64,000 nt of DNA from Fictibacillus enclensis (GTDB taxonomy: Bacteria; Bacillota; Bacilli; Bacillales; Fictibacillaceae): NCBI RefSeq assembly GCF_001457035.1, contig NZ_KQ758617.1, forward strand, positions 620,001 to 684,000, read 5' to 3'. This document shows positions 1-7,834 of this stretch, piece after piece. The notes below the pieces were generated by a model that worked only from the letters and a program-made list of their open reading frames with translations, had not been told where the DNA came from and did no database searches. Position 1 is the first letter of the stretch; each line of letters starts with the position of its first letter. The position numbers and the translations under genes were made by a program.

Positions 1-396
1 TTAGGTGCCGAATCCCCTGAAGGATTTCTTAGTTTAGATGAACTGGGATTCGGCTCATCCACACGGATTCCCGCCGAGAGCAGCCTGGTGCTCGCATTGT
101 CTTCTGCCATGGCAGATGCGGATTTGCCCGTACATACTGCTCCAATTCTCACGATTTCTACGGTAACCGGCACGCAAGATACGGCTGACCGGCTGGCGGA
201 GCTTGAACCCCATGCTGCTGCTGAAGCAATGGAAGGCTATGGTGTTGCATTTGCTGCCAGAGAATACAATTTGCCTGTACTGGAAATCCGGGCGATATCC
301 AATGCTGTGGGTCCCCGTGATCGCGGAGCATGGAAACTGAAAGAAGCCCTCGAGGCATTAACGTCAGCAAGTAAAGTTATGATGGAGGTACTTTAA
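1..396 (+). CDS. mqnB: Futalosine hydrolase, C-terminal part (start lies outside the window)
   Basis: The reading frame is open from the first base, so only the last 131 residues are present. MqnB cleaves futalosine to dehypoxanthine futalosine and hypoxanthine in the futalosine route to menaquinone; it is cytosolic. The visible part has the nucleoside phosphorylase/hydrolase fold signatures: an AEAMEGYGVA segment, which in this family contacts the nucleoside, and the ISNAVGPRDRGAW segment near the C terminus. The next gene, mqnD, starts one base after this stop, so the two are an operon and the assignments support each other. The first part of the protein cannot be judged. Confidence 0.86.
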   Translation, partial: LGAESPEGFLSLDELGFGSSTRIPAESSLVLALSSAMADADLPVHTAPILTISTVTGTQDTADRLAELEPHAAAEAMEGYGVAFAAREYNLPVLEIRAISNAVGPRDRGAWKLKEALEALTSASKVMMEVL

Positions 397-397
397 A

Positions 398-1255
398 TTG
401 AGTAAAATGAATATTGCTTTTTCACCGTGTCCAAATGATACGTTTGTCTTTCATGCCCTGGTGCATGGATTGGTGCCGGGAGCTCCCGAGTTTGATGTTA
501 CCTATGCGGATATTGACATCACGAATGGATTGGCCGCTCGCCATGAGGGCCCGGAAATCTTAAAAATCTCTTATGCTGCCCTGCCATGGGTACTGGATCA
601 TTACGATTTGATTCCATGTGGCGGAGCGCTGGGACGCGGCTGTGGGCCTCTTGTTCTCGTAAAGGAAGAGGGACAGGTAAGCCCGGAAATGCTGACGGGA
701 AAAAAGGTAGCTGTTCCGAGTGAACGGTCAACTGCCTATTTGCTGTTCCGTTTATGGGCGGCTCAAAATGTACCTGGCGGAATTGGTCAGATCGTGATTA
801 TGCCGTTCGATCAAATCATGCCGGCGGTAAAGGCGGGAGAAATCGATGCGGGCCTTGTTATCCATGAAGCACGATTTACGTATCAGAATTACGGACTTAA
901 CCTGCTGGCAGATATGGGGAACTGGTGGGAAGAAGACACCGGATTGCCGATTCCGCTTGGAGCCATTATCGCCAAGAAATCCATGGACATTGAATCCATT
1001 ACAAGCTGGATTCGTTCATCTGTTGCCTATGCATGGGAATTCCCGGAGTCATCAAGAGGGTACGTGATGCAGCATGCAAGTGAACTTTCCCATGATGTTG
1101 CTCAGCAGCACATCAACTTGTATGTAAATGAATTTACGGCTGATCTTGGACAAGCGGGGTACGAAGCGGTTGTTTCACTTCTGACCCGTGCGGCAAAGGA
1201 AGGGCTGGTACCGGATCGGGATTATGCAAGTCTTCTTCATGCATCCGTAAAATAA
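398..1255 (+). CDS. mqnD: 1,4-dihydroxy-6-naphthoate synthase
   Basis: This 285-residue protein turns cyclic dehypoxanthine futalosine into 1,4-dihydroxy-6-naphthoate in the futalosine menaquinone pathway. It has the MqnD N terminus (IAFSPCPNDTFVFHAL) and the following segments typical of this periplasmic-binding-protein fold (KISYAALPWVLDHYDL, GRGCGPLVLV, GLVIHEARFTYQ). Length is normal for the family. The start is TTG with GGAGGT at 384-389 in the end of mqnB, so translation of the pair is probably coupled. Sure of family and pathway. Confidence 0.93.
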   Translation: MSKMNIAFSPCPNDTFVFHALVHGLVPGAPEFDVTYADIDITNGLAARHEGPEILKISYAALPWVLDHYDLIPCGGALGRGCGPLVLVKEEGQVSPEMLTGKKVAVPSERSTAYLLFRLWAAQNVPGGIGQIVIMPFDQIMPAVKAGEIDAGLVIHEARFTYQNYGLNLLADMGNWWEEDTGLPIPLGAIIAKKSMDIESITSWIRSSVAYAWEFPESSRGYVMQHASELSHDVAQQHINLYVNEFTADLGQAGYEAVVSLLTRAAKEGLVPDRDYASLLHASVK

Positions 1256-1278
1256 GAAGCCATTAAGGAGGAAATGGG

Positions 1279-1839
1279 ATGAGTGCATTACAACTTGATT
1301 TTAATAAAACAGCATTGGTGATTATTGATCTGCAGAAAGGCATTGTGCAGATGCCCGGGGGAAAAGAGGTTGTTGAAAAAACGATTCCACTCGTGAAATT
1401 GTTCCGTGAGAATGACGGATTCATTTCTTTTGTCAATGTGGCATTTCATGATGGAAAAGACGCGTTGCAGCCTGTAACCGATGCCCCTGCTCCTTCTGGT
1501 GAACGGACAGCAGATTGGGCGGAATTTGTTCCTGAACTTGGTGTTCAGCCGGAAGACTACACAGTTACTAAACGGCAGTGGGGTGCTTTCTTTGGCACTG
1601 ATCTTGATCTTCAGTTGCGCCGCAGGGGCATTGAGACGATTGTATTATGCGGTATTGCCACGAATATCGGCGTAGAGAGCACGGCAAGGGAAGCCTTCCA
1701 ATTGGGCTATAACCAGATTTTTGTCACGGATGCCATGACTACATTCAGCCAGGAAGCACATGACGCCTCATGTTCCTTTATCTTTCCAAGAATCGGGAAG
1801 GTCCGTACGCTCGAACAATTTCTTTCAGACGTCCGTTAA
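1279..1839 (+). CDS. Isochorismatase-family hydrolase, YecD type without the catalytic cysteine
   Basis: A 186-residue isochorismatase-fold protein behind TAAGGAGG. The fold's Asp (VIIDLQKG) and Lys (VTKRQWGAF) are present, but the position of the nucleophilic Cys is Gly (ATNIGVESTAREA). The same Gly occurs in E. coli YecD, which this protein resembles along its length (GTDLDLQLRRRGI, IVLCGIATNIGVESTA), and in the isochorismatase EntB. So it is probably not a nicotinamidase-type amidase; the substrate is unknown. It lies 23 bases after mqnD and may be cotranscribed, but a role in menaquinone synthesis is only a guess from position. Confidence 0.85.
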   Translation: MSALQLDFNKTALVIIDLQKGIVQMPGGKEVVEKTIPLVKLFRENDGFISFVNVAFHDGKDALQPVTDAPAPSGERTADWAEFVPELGVQPEDYTVTKRQWGAFFGTDLDLQLRRRGIETIVLCGIATNIGVESTAREAFQLGYNQIFVTDAMTTFSQEAHDASCSFIFPRIGKVRTLEQFLSDVR

Positions 1840-1855
1840 TAAATAATCTATATAA

Positions 1856-1915
1856 TTAACAAAGTGTATGGTAATATTTACAAAACGGTCATTTTACATT
1901 CATACTACCTTTACA
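1856..1915 (+). promoter_or_regulatory. Phased PhoP-box-like hexamers upstream of alkaline phosphatase
   Basis: TTTACA at 1877-1882, GTCATT at 1888, TTCATA at 1899 and TTTACA at 1910-1915 start exactly 11 bases apart; TTAACA at 1856 lies two turns further up (21 bases), and one extra TTTACA overlaps at 1893. Bacillus PhoP binds TT(A/C/T)ACA-like direct repeats with an 11-base period upstream of Pho-regulon genes. A possible -10, TAATCT, is at 1925-1930 with no good -35, as at PhoP-activated promoters. The inference is phosphate-starvation control. Confidence 0.72.
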
Positions 1916-1963
1916 TTGATTGTCTAATCTAGTAGATATCAATCGAATGAGGGAGTGTACCAA

Positions 1964-3211
1964 TTGAAAAACAAGAAAATGCTCGCTGGCGTCACTTTAT
2001 CTTTAGCACTTATTGGGTCCATTGGTTTTAATCAGATAGCTGATGCAAAAAGCAGCAACCATTATACCAATCCAAAAAAGGCGAAAAATGTCATTGTTTT
2101 TGTAGGAGATGGAATGGGAGCTTCTCATCGGGAAGCGATCCGATTGGCAACAAAGGGATTGACCGGCGACCTCAGTATGAACAAGATGCCTTACGTTGGT
2201 AATGTACATACGAGTTCGACTTCAGTGGTAACCGATTCAGCCGCTGCAGCTACCGCAATGGCTTCCGGTGTAAAAACTTATAATGGAGCAATAGGGGTTA
2301 ATCCTGATAAGAAACCGGTTAAAACGGTGCTTGAGATGGCGGATAAAGCAGGGAAATCAACAGGGCTTGTGACCACCAGCCAAATTACGGATGCTACACC
2401 AGCTGCTTTTGGTGCTCATGTGGAGGATCGTTCCAAACAAAGTGATATCGCCAAACAATACCTTGAAAACAGCAGAGTGGATGTCCTGCTCGGTGGCGGA
2501 GAAGACTTTTGGTATCCTGCAGGCAACCCAGGAAAGTTCCAGGATAACCCTGCCAAGGATGTTAAAGAGCAGAGCAAAGGAACACAAGGGAACCTGGTGG
2601 CCGAAGCAAAGCATATGGGATATAAATATGTAACAGATAAAGACGGACTAATGAAAACAAAGAATGACAAAATTCTTGGTCTCTTTGCCAACGAAGAAAT
2701 GTTTGAACAACGTCCGGAGGGTGAAGGAGACCTTTACAATCCTGTAGTATCACTCCCAGATATGACAAAAAAAGCGATTGATACGCTATCTCAAAACAAA
2801 CGCGGGTTTTTCCTGATGGTTGAAGAAGAAGGCACCGATGAAATGTCTCATGAAAATAACGGCAAGCTGATGATTAAAGCCGGACAGCAACTGGATAAAT
2901 CGGTTGAGGCGGCTAAAAAGTTTGCGCAAAAACATCCGGATACCCTTGTACTCGTAGTGGCGGATCATGAGTGTGGCGGATTGTCCATCGAGGAAGTTAA
3001 CGGCAGTGACGAGAGCGGAGATGGCATTTCCAAAGAAGATGGACCATTTACAGTCGCTCATTCCAACGATCAGTTTACATTGGATTGGACGACTTCAGGC
3101 CATGGCGGGGTCAGTGTTCCTTTAACCGCGATGGGACCTGGAGCTGATCAGCTGGCAGGAACTTATGAAAATACGAACATTTTCAAAGTGATTAAAAAGG
3201 CAATGAAATAA
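1964..3211 (+). CDS. Secreted alkaline phosphatase (PhoA/PhoB family)
   Basis: A 415-residue phosphomonoesterase that releases phosphate outside the cell. An N-terminal signal peptide (MKNKKMLAG..., hydrophobic core, cleavage likely after IADA) is followed by the family motifs: metal-binding Asp in FVGDGMGASHREA, the nucleophilic Ser in VVTDSAAAATAMASG, VADHECGG and the late metal-binding HGGVSVPL. The start taken is TTG 1964, eight bases after GAGGGAG; a GTG at 1955 overlaps that site and is less likely. Upstream hexamers with an 11-base period suggest control by PhoP. It stands alone and ends at a strong terminator. Confidence 0.94.
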   Translation: MKNKKMLAGVTLSLALIGSIGFNQIADAKSSNHYTNPKKAKNVIVFVGDGMGASHREAIRLATKGLTGDLSMNKMPYVGNVHTSSTSVVTDSAAAATAMASGVKTYNGAIGVNPDKKPVKTVLEMADKAGKSTGLVTTSQITDATPAAFGAHVEDRSKQSDIAKQYLENSRVDVLLGGGEDFWYPAGNPGKFQDNPAKDVKEQSKGTQGNLVAEAKHMGYKYVTDKDGLMKTKNDKILGLFANEEMFEQRPEGEGDLYNPVVSLPDMTKKAIDTLSQNKRGFFLMVEEEGTDEMSHENNGKLMIKAGQQLDKSVEAAKKFAQKHPDTLVLVVADHECGGLSIEEVNGSDESGDGISKEDGPFTVAHSNDQFTLDWTTSGHGGVSVPLTAMGPGADQLAGTYENTNIFKVIKKAMK

Positions 3212-3225
3212 GTAAAAAGATTAGT

Positions 3226-3257
3226 AAAAAGGAGTTCCGTTTTCGGAACTCCTTTTT
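3226..3257 (+). terminator. Intrinsic terminator of alkaline phosphatase
   Basis: GGAGTTCCG, a TTTT loop, CGGAACTCC and then TTTTT; flanking A and T runs extend the stem. Confidence 0.92.
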
Positions 3258-3317
3258 GATATGTGACCTGCATGGCCCCGAACACCCCTAAACATCGGGT
3301 AGTGATTTGCAAATTTT

Positions 3318-3881
3318 TTAAAGTATAATGTTCCATCGTTTTTTCAAAATAAGCAAAGTGAACTCAGTCCATGCAAAGCTATAAGCCAAAGAAAACAAAC
3401 AGAGGCCAGGTAATAGAATACTGTCTTTAGGATAAGGAAAGTCAGCGCCGAATAGAGGAAATGAAAATCCGTAAAGCATTGTACACATGCCTGAAAAAAG
3501 AAAGATACAGCCTGAGAGGGCAATGAAAAAGCGCCGTTTCAGTTTATTAAACCCCAAGCCCAGGCCAATGCCCAGCAAACCAGTAGTAAACGTGAATATT
3601 AATATTTCTGCAGGCTGAATGAATACGAGAAGAATAATAGTTAATGTGTAAGTATAGAGCCCGTATAAGCGAGATATTAACGTCATTACAATGATAGGCA
3701 GCGTGGAAAGAGGGCTGATGAACATTCCTGCGACAGGAATGGCTCCTCCTGCCGTTTGCAGGAGGGCAGTAATGGCAGAAACCAGGGATACAAAAACAAT
3801 CCAGGAGGTGGCAGGAAACAACGTTCGGATGTCAGCTGCTTTTTTCTGTAAAGGAACAGATGGTTTATTAAATAAATCCAA
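3318..3881 (-). CDS. Uncharacterised integral membrane protein
   Basis: A 187-residue protein not recognised by family. It is mostly hydrophobic, with about five membrane segments (for example TSWIVFVSLVSAITALL, LPIIVMTLISRLYGLYTYTL, IFTFTTGLLGIGLGLGF) separated by short basic loops. The small GxG-rich helical layout is reminiscent of ECF transporter substrate-binding subunits, but no diagnostic motif was found. The start is TTG at 3881 behind GGGAGG; an ATG three bases upstream is in another frame. It is a single-gene unit. Confidence 0.68.
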   Translation of the reverse strand: MDLFNKPSVPLQKKAADIRTLFPATSWIVFVSLVSAITALLQTAGGAIPVAGMFISPLSTLPIIVMTLISRLYGLYTYTLTIILLVFIQPAEILIFTFTTGLLGIGLGLGFNKLKRRFFIALSGCIFLFSGMCTMLYGFSFPLFGADFPYPKDSILLPGLCLFSLAYSFAWTEFTLLILKKRWNIIL

Positions 3882-3982
3882 AGCATCCTCCCAATACTTT
3901 TATTTGTCACTATACCAATATAGTCGTAATCTTCGGGAGAATACCTAAAAAAGACACCTCGATTAACGAAGTGTCTTTCACC

Positions 3983-5164
3983 TTACATATGATGTTTAAT
4001 TGGGGATAAACGCCTTTTTCGTTCCGCCATGGAAATAAGAGCGGCAGCGAGGGCAATAATAATGAAACAACCGCCGACGGTCGCATTGGATTCAACAGAA
4101 GACTGTTCGATGACAAAGCCGCCAATGGCAGAACCAAATGCAATTCCAAAGTGCAGGGCGGTGTTGTTCAGGCTTTGCTGGATATCCGATGTTTCTGGCG
4201 TCGAGGATTCAATAAGATAACTTTGCATGGCGGGAGTGATCGCCCAGCTCAGCATGCTCCAGAGCACCATAACGCTTAAAAAGAGGGGCAGTGAAAACGT
4301 CGTATAAGGGATGACGAACATGGTGAGGCCAAAAATAACAATAAAACCAATGATGGACTTCCGTGTTCCGATCCGGTCAGCCAGTGTTCCCCCAACACCT
4401 CCTCCGGCTACTGCGGCACAGCCGAAAATGAGATAAACAATGCTCACCTAGTTTCCGTTCAGACCCAGAGCTGTTTTTAAAAACGGCGTTAAATATCCAT
4501 ACAGCGTCAAATGTCCGGCCAAAAAGAGAAATGAAGTTAATTGGGCGAACAGCAGCCGGCGGTTTTTTAGCGTTCTGAGCTGTTTCATAAGGGAAACAGC
4601 TGGCTTTGAAAACATGGTATCCATAAAAAAATAAACACCTGCCATGGAAAGGAGCGTTAATCCTGTAATCAGAACGAAGGGAGCTCTCCATCCAAAGGCG
4701 TTCCCAAGCATTAGTCCGATCGGAACACCGAGCACAAGGGAAGCGCTGATTCCCATGAATACCACACCGATAGCTCTGGCACGATATTGTTCAGAGACAA
4801 TCGATGAAGCGATGGTAATACATAAAACGACCAGCAGCGATCCGCTTGCTGCCGAAACAATACGAGCGATCAACAACATACTGTAGGACGGGCTGAAGAC
4901 CACAATGGCATTTCCGATAAAAAAGATCAGGAGAGAGATCAGCGTCAGTTTCTTCCGCTCAATCTTTGACGTCATCATCAACAACACAGGTGAAGCGACT
5001 GCAAACACAAGAGAAAAGACCGTAATCAGAAAGCCTGCTTTCCCGATACTGACCTGTAAATCCTTTGCGACCAAGTCTAAAATTCCACCTATGATCAGTT
5101 CGACCATCCCTACAACAAAGGAAACAATGGTCAATAAGTAAACACGTTTATTCAAAGTACTCAT
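3983..5164 (-). pseudogene. MFS transporter broken by one in-frame TAG
   Basis: One reading frame encodes a 12-helix major facilitator of 394 codons interrupted only by TAG at 4448-4450 (codon 239). The residues flanking the stop (TALGLNGN, then VSIVYLIFGCAAVAGG) read on without loss, and in related DHA-type MFS proteins a Trp is expected here, so TGG to TAG is the simplest explanation. The first half has helices 1-7 with the loop motif LLIARIVSAASG; the second has GGTLADRIGTRKS. Without suppression the product would be a truncated half-transporter. A restart at GTG 4447 is possible but has no ribosome site. It is divergent from the TrmB regulator, its probable controller. A sequencing error is the other explanation. 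Confidence 0.85.
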
Positions 5165-5177
5165 CCTTTATTAAAAA

Positions 5178-5197
5178 GTTACCACTGTAATAGTAAC
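5178..5197. promoter_or_regulatory. Inverted repeat between the MFS gene and the TrmB regulator
   Basis: GTTACCA, six bases, TAGTAAC: arms matching at six of seven positions, 14 bases upstream of the MFS start and about 100 upstream of the regulator start. Its place in the divergent promoter region makes it a candidate operator for the regulator; no binding data exist. Confidence 0.4.
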
Positions 5198-5296
5198 ATT
5201 ATTTATGAGAAAAACAAGACAAAAATGCTGATGTGTAGAAAATGGAAGGCACTATGGTATGATTAGCTTACGAAATTGAGGCAAGGAGTTAGAAAA

Positions 5297-6055
5297 ATGC
5301 TGCAGCAATTTGGATTTACGCAATATGAAAGCCAGGTGTATCAATCGCTGGTCACCTCTGACCAACCCCTTGATGCCACGGGTGTTGTCAAGGGTTCTGG
5401 TGTTCCCCGCGCGAAGGTGTATGAGGTGCTTCACCGTCTGGCCGAAAAGGGAATGATTTTGGAGTCAACTGTTGAAAAAAAACGCCTCTATTCAGCATTG
5501 CCGGTTGAGTCTGCCATTGAAAAACTTAAAGCAGATTTTGAGACGAATGTGCAGCAGCTGAGAGAGGCCAAAAGCAAACAAACCATAACAGACGACAGGG
5601 TCTGGACGTTGAAGGATAATCAATCGATTCAGTCGTTGATGAAAGGCATGCTGGATGGCGCTGAACAGTCTGTTATTCTTTCCGGCTGGTCCGATGACCT
5701 GAGTTCCCATTTACCGCTGCTGGAGAAAAAATATAACGATGGTATCGATGTCAAAATCCACGTAATCGGCGAGCTTTCCACAGTGATTCCCGACGTTTCC
5801 ACATTATTACCTGATACCCAGCATGGAACGCTTGAACGAAGCCGAATCCTTATTATTGATCAGCAGGAAATGCTCTTTGCGGGCATCGAAGATACCGTTT
5901 GGCAGGCGATTCGCACGCGATCCAAGCCGCTTGTAAAGTTTTTTACTGAGTTCTTCTACCATGATGTGGCTTTAACAGAAATTACGAGAAAATATAAAGA
6001 TATGGTGATGGAAGATAAAGCTGTACGGGATGTGCTCTTGAATTTGAGGTATTAA
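5297..6055 (+). CDS. TrmB-family transcriptional regulator
   Basis: 252 residues. The N-terminal winged helix (MLQQFGFTQYESQVYQSL... GSGVPRAKVYEVLHRLAEKGMI, residues 1-70) is the TrmB DNA-binding domain; a short coiled coil (about 80-105) and an effector domain of the phospholipase-D-like TrmB type follow (VILSGWSDDLSSHLPLL, LIIDQQEMLFAGI). TrmB proteins usually sense sugars or other small molecules. The start is ATG 5297 behind AAGGAG; an upstream TTG has no site. It is transcribed divergently from the broken MFS gene, so its natural target may now be non-functional. Confidence 0.88.
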   Translation: MLQQFGFTQYESQVYQSLVTSDQPLDATGVVKGSGVPRAKVYEVLHRLAEKGMILESTVEKKRLYSALPVESAIEKLKADFETNVQQLREAKSKQTITDDRVWTLKDNQSIQSLMKGMLDGAEQSVILSGWSDDLSSHLPLLEKKYNDGIDVKIHVIGELSTVIPDVSTLLPDTQHGTLERSRILIIDQQEMLFAGIEDTVWQAIRTRSKPLVKFFTEFFYHDVALTEITRKYKDMVMEDKAVRDVLLNLRY

Positions 6056-6057
6056 GG

Positions 6058-6082
6058 AAAACCCCTATGAAAGCGGGTTTTT
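6058..6082 (+). terminator. Weak terminator after the TrmB regulator
   Basis: AAAACCC, ten-base loop, GGGTTTT, with T residues continuing. The stem is short, so termination may be leaky. Confidence 0.5.
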
Positions 6083-6164
6083 AAATGGATAAAATTTACG
6101 TGTTCACAAAGCAGAGATTTAGGGTAAAGTTCTGTATGACAAATACAGAACGGGAGTTGCTAGA

Positions 6165-6920
6165 ATGGAAAATAAACGACCGGTGATTGGTATCACCTGT
6201 TCCACGAAGGATATTGGGGGTCTTGAAACGGCCTATCTTCATTACAGTTATACGACATCAGTAATGAATGCCGGCGGAGTGCCTGTTATCTTGCCAATGG
6301 CAGATAAAGAGATAGCCAGGGAATGGGCAGCGCTGTGCGATGGTATTCTGCTCAGCGGTGGCGAGGATATGGATCCCCAGCAAATCGGTGCCGAACCTCA
6401 TCCAAATCTCGGCAAGGTCATTCCGGAAAGAGACAAGACAGAAATGGATCTCATTGAGTTTGCCAAGGAGCAGAAGATTCCGATTTTCGCCATTTGCCGG
6501 GGAATCCAGGTGCTTAATGGTGCACTTGGCGGTACTCTGTACCAGGACGTGTATGACGAAATGGAAAAGGTCATTAAACATTATCAGGATGGTGCAAGGG
6601 ACGCTGCGACCCACTCCATCTCGATCGAGGAAGGCTCATTGCTGGCTGAAATTATCGGAAGCAACGAAACTTCGGTCAACAGCTTTCATCATGGAGCTGT
6701 CCAAGAAGTGGCACCTGGCATGAAAGTTACCGCCAAGGCACCGGATGGTATCATTGAAGCGATTGAAAGTGAAGACTTTAATAAAAATTGGATCCTTGCT
6801 GTTCAGTGGCATCCCGAGGATATGACCGAGGTGAGCGAAGAAATGCACCGATTGTTTACCTATTTTGTTAAAGCGGCAGAGGAACGTGCAGGGAAGAAAG
6901 AAACCGTATCCTCTTCATAG
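6165..6920 (+). CDS. Gamma-glutamyl-gamma-aminobutyrate hydrolase-type class I amidotransferase
   Basis: A 251-residue peptidase C26 protein. The nucleophile Cys lies in FAICRGIQVLN (about residue 110), the nucleophile-elbow glycine loop LLSGGEDMDPQQIG is ahead of it, and the catalytic His-Glu are in VQWHPEDM near residue 210. Family members such as PuuD cleave gamma-glutamyl amides in polyamine breakdown, but no other polyamine gene is nearby, so the substrate is open. ATG follows GGGAG. It is a single-gene unit ending in a strong two-way terminator. Confidence 0.88.
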   Translation: MENKRPVIGITCSTKDIGGLETAYLHYSYTTSVMNAGGVPVILPMADKEIAREWAALCDGILLSGGEDMDPQQIGAEPHPNLGKVIPERDKTEMDLIEFAKEQKIPIFAICRGIQVLNGALGGTLYQDVYDEMEKVIKHYQDGARDAATHSISIEEGSLLAEIIGSNETSVNSFHHGAVQEVAPGMKVTAKAPDGIIEAIESEDFNKNWILAVQWHPEDMTEVSEEMHRLFTYFVKAAEERAGKKETVSSS

Positions 6921-6928
6921 AAATCATC

Positions 6929-6966
6929 AAAAAAGCGGTGGATTACTGAAAATCCACCGCTTTTTT
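6929..6966. terminator. Bidirectional terminator between convergent genes
   Basis: AAAAAAGCGGTGGATT and AATCCACCGCTTTTTT form a perfect 16-bp stem around a six-base loop. It serves the amidotransferase and the convergent DUF2188 gene. Confidence 0.94.
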
Positions 6967-7239
6967 CTAATTTTCATAGTTATGCTGTTCTTCAATTCGT
7001 CCATGTTCGTTATGGATGATGGCCATGGTGCCGGCTTCTTCCGCCATGCGGTTGGCTTCTTTTACCGCTTCGGATTTGGAGCCGGTTGTGTGTGCTGGCT
7101 CGTCTTCTCCTTCTTTCTTTACAGCCCAGCCTTCTTGTTCATGAGGAACCACATGGAAGTGGGCTTTATCTGTGCCTGCGCGGTCCTCGAAATATTGGTC
7201 GCGCTCTTCATTTCCTAATCGATTGTTATTTTGTGCCAT
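6967..7239 (-). CDS. DUF2188 domain protein
   Basis: A 90-residue soluble protein with the DUF2188 pattern in residues 27-85: HFHVVPHEQEGWAVKKEGE, then a segment with SKSEAVKEANRMAEEAGT and a final IHNEHGRIEEQHNYEN. The family is common in bacteria as small proteins of unknown function. ATG follows GGAGGGT. It is monocistronic. Nothing in the sequence tells its role. Confidence 0.88.
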   Translation of the reverse strand: MAQNNNRLGNEERDQYFEDRAGTDKAHFHVVPHEQEGWAVKKEGEDEPAHTTGSKSEAVKEANRMAEEAGTMAIIHNEHGRIEEQHNYEN

Positions 7240-7314
7240 GATAAACCCTCCCGTTAGATGAATTAATCAATGTACTATACTCTACCCGCATTTTTAGATT
7301 TAAACACAGGTTGT

Positions 7315-7788
7315 TTAACTTAGTTCTTCAACGTCCCAGGTGTTTTCAATGGCTACAGCTCCCTTAAGGGTTTGGGCCACGGGGCAGTTCCGTTCAAAAA
7401 CGGAGAGAGCCCGAATCGCTGCTTCTTTTTTGCCCTGGGGAACTTTCAGGTTAAAGTGGCATGAAATTCTTGTGATTTTCAAAACACCCTCCGGCGCCTC
7501 AATCATGCCTTGGACGTTAGCGGATAATGTGTCAGGAGATGCTGGTATGTGACGCGCATCCAGCGCGCCTGCTAATGTACCGGTCAGTCAGCCACCGGCA
7601 GCGGCAACAATATGGTCGAGGGTGGACGGGTATTCCACCTCAGGATCCACACCGTAAAATTGTTTAACTCCGCCATGTACGCCATAAAAAACAGGATCAG
7701 GAAATTCTCCGATATACGCTCTGCGGACCTTGTTTTTTGTGTCATCCTGAAAGATGGTAATGCTGGTTAACGCAATAGGATCACTCAT
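7315..7788 (-). CDS. OsmC-family protein, candidate selenoprotein (in-frame TGA at codon 67)
   Basis: One frame of 157 residues plus stop is interrupted only by TGA at 7588-7590. The upstream part (ITIFQDDTKNKVRRAYIGEF... TLDHIVAAAGG) and downstream part (LTGTLAGALDARHIPASP... RALSVFERNCPVAQTLKG) join seamlessly into an OsmC/Ohr-type protein. In OsmC proteins the residue after AAxGG or AALGA is the peroxidatic Cys, exactly where TGA stands; the second conserved Cys is present at about residue 135. OsmC-like selenoproteins are known, and a hairpin of bacterial SECIS type starts 18 bases after the TGA. So I read it as selenocysteine, giving a selenoperoxidase acting on organic hydroperoxides. 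The alternative is a Cys-to-stop nonsense mutation. It is cotranscribed with the upstream lipid kinase (46-base gap). Confidence 0.72.
7551..7569 (-). promoter_or_regulatory. SECIS-like hairpin downstream of the OsmC TGA codon
   Basis: On the coding strand GGCGCGC, loop TGGAT, GCGCGTC: seven base pairs including one G-U, with G at loop positions 2 and 3. The loop begins 25 bases after the TGA, inside the 16-37 window I recall for bacterial SECIS elements. It encodes the conserved GALDAR residues, so part of the pairing could come from protein constraint. Confidence 0.62.
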
Positions 7789-7834
7789 TATTTACCGCCT
7801 CCTTATCTTCCTTAATATCCGTGCGGTTCGTGTT

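Noticed and set aside
4445-4453. Reading the TAG in the MFS gene as pyrrolysine or another recoded residue
   Set aside because: The position calls for Trp, there is no local structure resembling a recoding signal, and pyrrolysine use is not expected in this group. A nonsense change or error is simpler.
7315-7788. Calling the OsmC gene a plain pseudogene
   Set aside because: The stop is TGA, falls exactly on the catalytic Cys, leaves both halves undamaged and is followed by a hairpin of the right kind and distance. Kept as a candidate selenoprotein, with pseudogene as the stated alternative.
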